Virus record (IMG/VR): IMGVR_UViG_3300021964_000232
Span: 1 to 35,149 of that record
Source: a virus
Direction: 5' to 3' (one strand)
Length of the DNA: 35,149 nucleotides
Shown: piece by piece, positions 7,178 through 14,400 of the stretch
How the letters are laid out: every line of letters begins with the position of its first letter
Numbering within the stretch: the first letter of the stretch is position 1
Made by a program: the position numbers and the translations under genes
Notes under the pieces: model-generated
Databases searched by the model: none
Seen by the model: only the letters and a program-made list of their open reading frames with translations
Told to the model about the DNA's origin: nothing

Positions 7178-7211
7178 GATCTGCGGTGGGTAAACCCCAC
7201 TCTTGTTATCT

Positions 7212-8588
7212 TTACATGAGGTTAGAAACGCCAACCATTCTGTAGTAGATATTTTTGTTAGCGAAAGCAATCGTTCCGTCAGCGGCTGCAGTAGCGAATG
7301 GGTTAGCAACAACACCATAACGCGTTTTAAAGCCTACTTTAGGTTGGAATGTATTCTCGCCAACTGCACGAACCATTTGGAGCGGTACATATGGGCAGTA
7401 GAACAGGCCAGCATCAAATGCGCTTGAACCTTTGTAGCCTACTGTGAAGTACTGCTTGCCAGAAGCTGAGTTGAAATACGGGTCGATGTATACTTTGATA
7501 CGACCGTTCAGGACACCAGCAAAGGTGTTACCTGTATCGTCAACATTCAGGTTCGAAGACAGTGCTGGAGTGTAATCCAGAACGCCAGCCATTTGAAGGG
7601 CAGAAGCAACGTCTGAAGAAGTGATCAGGATGTTACCTTTACCGCGACGAGTAGCCTTGGCAATTTCGTTTGCTTCACGTTCGATTTGGAAAATCAGACC
7701 TTTGAAGCGCTCAACTGACCAACGACCGTTTGAGTCTGTGTCAAGATCGAATGTACCAGCAGTTGTGGTATCGTCTTGGGCACCGGCTGTAGCAGTGTAG
7801 TTGATTGTACGAACGATTTCACGGTTGATTTCTGAAAGAATTTCAGCTGACAAGATGTTAGCCAATTCTGTTTCAGCGTCCAGACCATGGATGGCTTTCA
7901 AGTCTTGAGCCAGTTCCATTGTGTACTCAGCTTTAAGCGCACGGCTTACGGCTGTTACTGAAACTTTTTCAATGCTGAATGCCATTTCTGAGAATGCATT
8001 ACCGGCGCCGTCACCAAGTGCTTCACCCAGGGCTGTAGACATACCTTGTTGTACGGTATAGCCTGAACCAGAGGCACGAGCGGTTGGATCGTTACCAGCT
8101 TGCAAAGTACCAGCAGCACCATCAATTGGGCCACCGAAGTTTGCAGTGTTAGCATTTGTTGAACCTGTTGCAGAGTGTGAAGTGTTAGCTTCGTTGAACA
8201 GGGCTTCGTCACCAGACTGGCTGTTGAAGCGTGAACGCATTGCGAAGATCAGGCCGGTTGGACCTGTCATTGGCTGAACGCCGCAGATATCGTATGCGAT
8301 CAGGTTTGGCATTGAACGACGAACCAGTGAAATCAATACTGGGTCGAATGTATCAATTGCGCCATCGCCAGCAGTTGAGCTAGAAGCGCCCATTGCGTTT
8401 GTTGGAGCGGCCTCACCAAGCAGGCTTGGTGCTGAGTATCCGCCATTCTGCTGACGTGATTCTCTTTCGGTGTTTTCGAGCATTGTAGCGACAACTTGAC
8501 GTTTATGTGAATCTTGGATCTCGTTCAGATCTCCATGATCCAGCACAGGCTGCCACTTTTCTACAAGCTCATCAGTTACGTATGACAT
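7212..8588 (-). CDS. 23: Major capsid protein gp23
   Basis: This is the precursor of the major head protein, 458 residues (T4 has 521; marine relatives are near this size). It has an N-terminal delta domain with a likely gp21 cleavage site SLLGE|AA after Glu59 (L-x-E consensus). Typical gp23 blocks follow: RRSMPNLIAYDICGVQPM at about residues 89-106, then GLIFAMRSR, and a C-terminal KVGFKTRYGVVANPF. The gene has a strong Shine-Dalgarno (AAGGAGAAC, 8593-8601), a perfect late promoter 33 nt upstream and its own terminator. This is the most heavily equipped gene in the window. There is no gp24 vertex paralogue after it. Confidence 0.98.
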   Translation of the reverse strand: MSYVTDELVEKWQPVLDHGDLNEIQDSHKRQVVATMLENTERESRQQNGGYSAPSLLGEAAPTNAMGASSSTAGDGAIDTFDPVLISLVRRSMPNLIAYDICGVQPMTGPTGLIFAMRSRFNSQSGDEALFNEANTSHSATGSTNANTANFGGPIDGAAGTLQAGNDPTARASGSGYTVQQGMSTALGEALGDGAGNAFSEMAFSIEKVSVTAVSRALKAEYTMELAQDLKAIHGLDAETELANILSAEILSEINREIVRTINYTATAGAQDDTTTAGTFDLDTDSNGRWSVERFKGLIFQIEREANEIAKATRRGKGNILITSSDVASALQMAGVLDYTPALSSNLNVDDTGNTFAGVLNGRIKVYIDPYFNSASGKQYFTVGYKGSSAFDAGLFYCPYVPLQMVRAVGENTFQPKVGFKTRYGVVANPFATAAADGTIAFANKNIYYRMVGVSNLM

Positions 8589-8620
8589 TAGTGTTCTCCT
8601 TAGAAGTATTTTATGTCTAT

Positions 8621-8628
8621 TATTTATA
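8621..8628 (-). promoter_or_regulatory. Late promoter TATAAATA for gene 23
   Basis: The minus strand carries the exact T4 late -10 box TATAAATA, ending 33 nt before the gp23 ATG and just after the gp22 coding region. gp55 is the expected specificity factor. Confidence 0.85.
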
Positions 8629-8647
8629 ATTAAAGCTGTTTAGAACC

Positions 8648-9805
8648 TTATTTCTTCTTTGTTCTTGAAATGGCGTTGATGTAGTTTGCCATTTGAGGAT
8701 CCGAGAAAGTTGGTTTAGTTTCTTCGTCCAACTCTACCGGTTCCTCATCGTCAGCTGTTACGCTTGTCTCAGAGGTCTTACCGGTGAAGTAAGATTCTTT
8801 GATTGTTTCGACTTTACGTCTGTAGTCGTCTTCACTTACAAACTCAAGACCCTCTGTCAGAGACGTCAGCTTATCGGCTTCTGTATCTGTCAAAGACTCA
8901 GCGATATCGGAAACGATTACTGTAGCAACATGGCCTTGCAATTGTTTCTTCAACTCGATGTTTTCTTCAATTTGTGTGTTAAGTGAAGCTTCATACTCGT
9001 CAACCTTGGCTGCGAGTTCTTCAGCTACGTCGACTTTTTCTTCTGGAATGTCGATATAGTGTTCAGTGAACAAGCCTTTAAGGCCTTCCATGAACTCCGT
9101 AGCAATAGTAGAACGGATACCTGAATCAACAGCCAACTCATTTTCTTTCATCCAACCTTCAACAACATACTCGAGGTAGTCATCAAGTTTAGATTCCATT
9201 TGAGCGGCCATGTCTTCTTTGGCTTCCGTGATTTCTTTTTCAACATCAACAGTAACTCTTTCCAGAGTTTCGTTGATTTTTGAAACAACAGCTGCTTCAA
9301 AGATTGTAGTAGCTTTAGTAACAAACTCTTCAGACAGATCTTCACCGCTAAACATAGCTGTGACGTCTTCACTGATGTCAAGATCTTCTGCACCAACTTT
9401 TAGACCTTGGTCTGATTTAAGAGTGATGGTGTCTTGAGATTCTGTTTCTTCAGCAACTTCTTCTTCTGAAAGAGCTGCGGCCAGTTTACCAAACTTGGCT
9501 TCAAGATCTGCAGTACTCATGTCTTGCATTTCTTTAACCATAGCATTGACCATACCGGCTTTTGTTTTAGGGGTTTTCACTGTAGCTTTTGCTTCAGGGG
9601 CGGCACCACTATCACCAGGCGTTGCAGTATTAGATGAGCCTTGGTCAGCCTGTGGCTCACCTTGGTCTTTGTCACCTTTACGCTTCTTTGCCTTAGCACT
9701 AGTTGGTTCCGGAACTTCGGAAGGATCACCCATGCTTGCTTTAAATTCGTCAAGCTGGGAGTCAACTACTTCTTCAGTTTCAACTTCGTAGTTTTCTTCA
9801 GACAT
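8648..9805 (-). CDS. 22: Prohead core scaffold gp22
   Basis: This is the main internal scaffold of the prohead, 385 residues (T4 gp22 has 269). It is acidic with an Ala/Pro/Lys-rich N-terminal third (about residues 30-85). A long helical, coiled-coil-prone centre follows (EITEAKEDMAAQMESKLDDYLEY and later), as expected for a core protein. Likely gp21 processing sites with the L/I-x-E pattern are IAE303|S and LTE318|G. The position between 21 and 23, the late promoter upstream and the Shine-Dalgarno AAGGAG support the call. The N-terminal third is low in complexity and would be poorly conserved. Sequence similarity within the family is weak, so the call leans on position and composition. Confidence 0.9.
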   Translation of the reverse strand: MSEENYEVETEEVVDSQLDEFKASMGDPSEVPEPTSAKAKKRKGDKDQGEPQADQGSSNTATPGDSGAAPEAKATVKTPKTKAGMVNAMVKEMQDMSTADLEAKFGKLAAALSEEEVAEETESQDTITLKSDQGLKVGAEDLDISEDVTAMFSGEDLSEEFVTKATTIFEAAVVSKINETLERVTVDVEKEITEAKEDMAAQMESKLDDYLEYVVEGWMKENELAVDSGIRSTIATEFMEGLKGLFTEHYIDIPEEKVDVAEELAAKVDEYEASLNTQIEENIELKKQLQGHVATVIVSDIAESLTDTEADKLTSLTEGLEFVSEDDYRRKVETIKESYFTGKTSETSVTADDEEPVELDEETKPTFSDPQMANYINAISRTKKK

Positions 9806-9842
9806 TTTAGGGACTCCTTGATAGTCTTATTATCTGTAGTAT

Positions 9843-9850
9843 TATTTATA
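9843..9850 (-). promoter_or_regulatory. Late promoter TATAAATA for gene 22
   Basis: An exact TATAAATA lies on the minus strand, 38 nt before the gp22 ATG, in the short gap after gp21. It lets scaffold and capsid be boosted separately from the protease. Confidence 0.85.
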
Positions 9851-9861
9851 AAAATACAACT

Positions 9862-10518
9862 TTATAGCTTTGAAACAAAGTTTTCAAATACATTGAGCTT
9901 AACTTGTTCCAATTCGGCAGACGTTGCCTCTTTAATTTGGGTATAATGGGCAGCTGCATCAACTTCTTTGAATAAACCGTTATCCCATACCCATTCTTTG
10001 CCTTCCATAATTCCGTCAACATAAGCATCGGGAGCTGATGGATCAGCAACAATATCCGCCGCAGTGGCAAGATGGAAGTCCGATTGGACCATTTGAGTAC
10101 CGTCTTGGGATGGCTTCAAAGAACCCATACCACGTGACGACACACCTAACTGAGCACCACCCTGCATGAGATTTTTGACAATCTCACCCATAGGGGTGTC
10201 CAGAATCTTTGCTTTACCCATAAAGTTTTGTCCGTCTTGCTTCAACTCTGTAATCATGTGCGAGACACGATCCAAGTTGATAGTTGGACCTGATGGGTGT
10301 CCGAGCTCACCGAGAGCTCTATTTTTCTGAACGTAGTTCTCATTGTATTTTTTGACTTCGTTTGCGAGAGTCTCTACAGGATACATACGTCCGTTTCTGT
10401 TCTTAATGCCGCCTTGCATAAACACACCTTCGATGTACAGTTCTTTCTTGCCTGTAGCTTCGTCGATGATTTGCTCGCTCATAAAGATTTCTTCGGTAAG
10501 TTCGGTAATTAGTTTCAT
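9862..10518 (-). CDS. 21: Prohead core protease gp21
   Basis: This is the serine protease that matures the prohead by cutting gp23 and the core proteins, 218 residues (T4 has 212). The catalytic histidine is in GELGHP (His74) and the nucleophile region is GVSSRG (Ser127/128); these are the hallmark blocks of the herpesvirus-type prohead proteases. The N-terminal LYIEGVFMQ and RNGRMYP segments are also typical. An IDE|A site at residues 18-21 could be self-cleaved. A Shine-Dalgarno AAGGGG precedes the ATG. The stop lies 56 nt before the gp22 start, with the gp22 late promoter in between. No late promoter of its own was seen, so it probably relies on the promoter at 11413. Confidence 0.96.
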   Translation of the reverse strand: MKLITELTEEIFMSEQIIDEATGKKELYIEGVFMQGGIKNRNGRMYPVETLANEVKKYNENYVQKNRALGELGHPSGPTINLDRVSHMITELKQDGQNFMGKAKILDTPMGEIVKNLMQGGAQLGVSSRGMGSLKPSQDGTQMVQSDFHLATAADIVADPSAPDAYVDGIMEGKEWVWDNGLFKEVDAAAHYTQIKEATSAELEQVKLNVFENFVSKL

Positions 10519-10520
10519 TT

Positions 10521-10787
10521 TTAGCCCCTTGATACGTTAGTAGCTTTCACATCAGAAGATGAAGCAAGCGTATCTGTTGGTTGTTTTCTTATAATTATTG
10601 AGGCACCCGCTTCTAGTACGATTGTACCAGCGTCACCGCCACCATTTTGAGGACCCACTGTGTTAGCCACAGTAATTGTTTGTTCTGCAGAATTTGTATT
10701 TACAACATATGCATACGATGCTTTGTATACATTAGTGGCTGTACCAATAGCTACTGTATTAGCTTTTACTTTAACAACTGCAGTCAT
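10521..10787 (-). CDS. Small beta-rich protein, probable virion component
   Basis: This 88-residue protein is not recognised with confidence. It is rich in Val, Thr, Ala and Asn, with alternating hydrophobic residues that predict a small beta sandwich. It has a GGG turn (NGGGDAG) and a segment EAGASIIIRKQPTD near the C-terminus. Similar short proteins occur beside gene 21 in marine T4-like phages. A head decoration or other structural role fits the late operon position between core genes. There is no signal peptide or membrane segment. Its stop is 2 nt before the gp21 start and its own start 3 nt after the previous stop. Confidence 0.8.
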   Translation of the reverse strand: MTAVVKVKANTVAIGTATNVYKASYAYVVNTNSAEQTITVANTVGPQNGGGDAGTIVLEAGASIIIRKQPTDTLASSSDVKATNVSRG

Positions 10788-10790
10788 TGT

Positions 10791-11135
10791 TTATGCCCCT
10801 GGCTGAACTGGCTTCATATCACCTTGACGTTTATCGCCGCGGCGTGAAGGAGTTTGTGTGTCTTGAGCTTTCTTCATGAATGAAGCAAAGTCAATCTTCT
10901 TACCAGGCTCTGAAGCTGGGTGAGTCTCTTTACTTGTATCTTGTTTACCTTTTGATGTAAACTGATCATCTGAAGCTACAGGGTGTTGGGTTTTAGCTGT
11001 AACGTGAGCATCTACAAAATCTTGCTCGCCCTTAGAACGAGCTTTAAGAGTTGTGGCTTCTTTATCGTCATCAGCTGGAGCAACGAAGTCAGCTGCTGGC
11101 TGACCGCTCTCTAGAATATCTTTAAAGCTCTTCAT
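10791..11135 (-). CDS. Hydrophilic protein of the prohead core region
   Basis: This 114-residue protein is very hydrophilic and rich in Lys, Asp, Thr, Gln and Pro, with almost no hydrophobic core; it is probably largely disordered. The N-terminus (MKSFKDILESG) contains an ILE|S match to the gp21 cleavage consensus, so it may be processed inside the prohead like T4 internal proteins. It begins inside the end of the upstream gp67-like gene (14-nt overlap). Position suggests a gp68-like core role, but I see no sequence signature that proves it. Confidence 0.75.
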   Translation of the reverse strand: MKSFKDILESGQPAADFVAPADDDKEATTLKARSKGEQDFVDAHVTAKTQHPVASDDQFTSKGKQDTSKETHPASEPGKKIDFASFMKKAQDTQTPSRRGDKRQGDMKPVQPGA

Positions 11136-11391
11136 CAGAATCCTCTTCTGTTTCTACTTCTTGGTCTTCGTATTCAGTGTCATCACCGATAGTTTCATCA
11201 GCTACGTCACCGATAGTTTCATCACCAAACATTGAAGATGCAACATCCAACTTCTTAATAGCTACAGCATCTGCAACCTTAGTATAGAGCATTGTGTCAA
11301 TAGCATTCTTAAAATTTGTAGCATCACCCTGCATGGCATAATCTACTGCCTGACGGGCTGGGGATACTTCAATTTGATTTTCATCGTCCAT
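11122..11391 (-). CDS. 67: Prohead core protein, gp67-like
   Basis: This 89-residue protein has a helical N-terminal half (ARQAVDYAMQGDATNFKNAID, then KLDVASSMFG) and a strongly acidic C-terminal tail. T4 gp67 is an 80-residue prohead core protein with an acidic tail and lies between 20 and 21, as here. A short direct repeat (DETIGD occurs twice, about residues 57-69) sits at the domain border. It has a Shine-Dalgarno (AAGGAG) and a late promoter 22 nt upstream. The call rests on size, acidity and position rather than on a specific motif. Confidence 0.6.
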   Translation of the reverse strand: MDDENQIEVSPARQAVDYAMQGDATNFKNAIDTMLYTKVADAVAIKKLDVASSMFGDETIGDVADETIGDDTEYEDQEVETEEDSDEEL

Positions 11392-11412
11392 TTTAAAATC
11401 TCCTTATGGTAT

Positions 11413-11420
11413 TATTTATA
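11413..11420 (-). promoter_or_regulatory. Late promoter TATAAATA for the 67-like/21 operon
   Basis: An exact TATAAATA on the minus strand lies 22 nt before the gp67-like ATG, immediately after the giant fibre gene. It makes core-protein expression independent of read-through over the 5.6-kb fibre. Confidence 0.85.
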
Positions 11421-11431
11421 ACAATTAATCA

Positions 11432-14400
11432 TTAGGATGGAAATATCTTTGTACCTGCAGCGTTATAAACTTCCAAAACATTATTAAGATCCGAATAATT
11501 TCCAGAAGTTGCAACAGTAGCCAGGTCTCCTGGCTGTGTGGCGCTATCAGCTAAACTACCTTGAGCAGCAGTAGCATAATCCGAAGATGCTGTTGTTGCA
11601 GCAGTTCCAAGACCTAAAGTTGTTCTAGCTGCACCTGCGTTAGCATCATCTACTAGTGAGAAGCCAAATGTACTCAATGAAGACGTGTTTACTTTTGATG
11701 CAATAGCAGAATTTGTGTTTGCTAGTGCGGCTTTAGTTTGGACATCGCCAGTTGTATAAGATGAGGCTGGTAATGCATTATCCGCTTTTGTACCTTGTGC
11801 CGCTGTAGCAAAAGCTGATGCATGATTACCATCTAATAGGTCTGCATCCAAACCACTTGCCACTCCATCAACTGTCTTAATAGCAGTGAGGATTTCAGCC
11901 GCAGTTTGATCAGCAGTTGCGCCTGTTTCAATGCCATTTAATTTTGTATGGTCCGCATCAGTAAAATCATTTGTAGTGAGACCACCATCACCTACTGAAT
12001 ATTCAGTATTGGTATCAGTTGGGGTGGCCCAAGTAAATGTTCCATCACCATCAGAGCGTAAGAATTGTGATGTTGTGCCGTTACCTGTTACTTTAAGATT
12101 ATCAGCATCAATGACGTTGGAAGCCACAGTCAATGATGTTGCACCAGTTACTTCACCAGTATGTGTAGCATTGTCAGATGAACTTGTACCTGCACCAATA
12201 AGTGATCTTACTTCTGCGCCAGTAATACCAGCTGCTAGACTTGGTGTTGACCCGTCACTTGTGATAGCTGGATCAGCTGTGTTTGTAGCAGACGCTTCAA
12301 TGCCATTTAATTTTGTATGGTCCGCATCAGTGAAAACATTACTGTCCGATGCGCTTTCAACCAATGTTCTGATTTCCGCAGCGGTTTGGTCGGCAGTTGC
12401 GCCTGGTTCAATACCATCGAGTTTAGTACCATCGGTTGCAACATCACGACCATCAAAAGTGCTATTAGTTGTTATAGCACCTGTCATCGCCCCACCAGTT
12501 TTTGGTAGTGCAGCATCCGCTTTTGTACCTTGTGCCGCTGTAGCAAAAGCTGATGCATGATTACCATCAAGCAAGTCAGCATCTAGACCTGAGCTAGAGC
12601 CATCAACAGTTTTGATAGCGGTTAAAATTTCACTTGCTGTTTGGTCAGCAGTAGCACCAGTCTCAATTCCAGATAGCTTTGTATTCAATGCTGTTGTAAA
12701 GTTTTTCTGGGTCAGCCCGCCATCACCGACAGAGTATGTCGTATTTGTATCTGTCGAACTGATTGTTCCGTCAGCACCGATAGTAACATTTGTTCCAGCT
12801 GTAAGGGCAGCAACTACATTAGTGGTATCTGTGACATCTGCGCCAGTCTCAATTCCAGATAGTTTTGACTGCTCTGCATCGGTAAATGCGTTTGTGTCTG
12901 CATTGCTTTCATAAGCTGTTTTAATTTCAGCCGCAGTCTGATCAGCAGTAGCACCAGTCTCAATTCCAGATAACTTAGTGATTTCTGCGGCAGTTGTAAA
13001 CTTATTAGTCGTAGATGTATCGTCTATATCATCAGCATCAAGTGTTACAACACCGTTTTTACCAGCAACAGAAGTTACGAGGTTTGTGTCATCAAGAAGG
13101 TCAGAAAGATCTAATGTGAATGTGGTAGCATCATCTCTTGTGAATGTGACAACACCCGATACAGAGTTTAATGTTCCGCTTGCAATAGCTCGTGAATCCT
13201 CGTCGAGATATGCGCTCAAATCGATATTAGTTGTTGTGCCATTTTCATCAGTGTAATCAAGCGAATTACTATTCAATGCAATACTTGTAACTGTTTCAGA
13301 TTGTAAAGCAGAATCAGCTAAAGCACCTTGAGCTGCTGTCGCGAAATCACCTGTAGCGCTAGTTGCTGCTGTACCAAGACCTAATGTGCTTCTTGCTGTG
13401 CTTGCATTTGCATCATCAATTAATGATTTACCGAAAGTACTTGCAGCTGAATCGTCTAACTTAGTAGCAATAAATGCATTGGTATTTGCAAGATTAGAAT
13501 TTATGTAAGAGTTTGTATTAGCAAGAGCAGCTTTCGTCTGTACATCGCCTGTAGTATATGATGAAGCTGGTAATGCATCATCTGCTTTTGTACCTTGAGC
13601 AGCAGTAGCATAATCACTTGAAGCAGTAGTTGCTGCTGTTCCTAATCCTAATGTTGTTCTGGCTACTCCTGCGTTAGCATCATCTATCAATGACTTACCA
13701 AACGTACTTGCTGCGGAATCATTTAACTTAGTAGCAATAAATGCATTAGTATTAGCAAGGTTAGCGTTACGAGTGCTATCCACAGATGCAATATATGCAT
13801 TGGTATTGGCAAGAGCAGCTTTCGTCTGTACATCAGCAGTTGTATAAGATGAGGCTGGTAATGCATTATCAGCTTTTGTACCTTGAGCAGCCGTAGCATA
13901 ATCTGAGGATGCTGTGGTGGCTGCAGTCCCAAGACCTAATGTACTTCTAGCTGTGCTCGCATTAGCATCATCGATAAGTGATTTACCAAATGTACTTGCA
14001 GCAGAGTCATTCAATTTAGTAGCGATAAATGCATTTGTATTGGCCAGAGCAGCTTTCGTCTGTACATCACCTATAGTATAGCTAGATGAGTCAAGTTTAC
14101 TAGCTATCTGAGCATTTGTATTTGCAAGATTAGCATTACGAGTATTATCTACTGAAGCAATATAAGCATTTGTATTTGCAAGTGCCGCTTTTGTTTGGAC
14201 ATCTGCAGTAGTGTATGAGCTTGAATCCAACTTAGTAGCAATGTAAGTATTAGTATTGGCTAAGTTATTATTTCGTGCTGCATCTACAGATGTAATATAA
14301 GCGTTAGTATTGGCTAGCGCCGCTTTGTCTTGTACGTCAGCTGTTGTATAACTAGATGAATCCAACTTAGTAGCAATAGCGGCATTAGTATTAGCAAGTG

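Noticed and set aside
7124-7211. Search for a tRNA or small RNA gene in the largest intergenic gap
   Set aside because: The gap is explained by the gp23 terminator, a small hairpin and the gene 3 promoter box; no cloverleaf is present here or in the other gaps.
11931-12560. 209-codon frame antisense to the fibre gene
   Set aside because: It is a mirror of repeated fibre codons, with repeating low-complexity sequence and no ribosome site.
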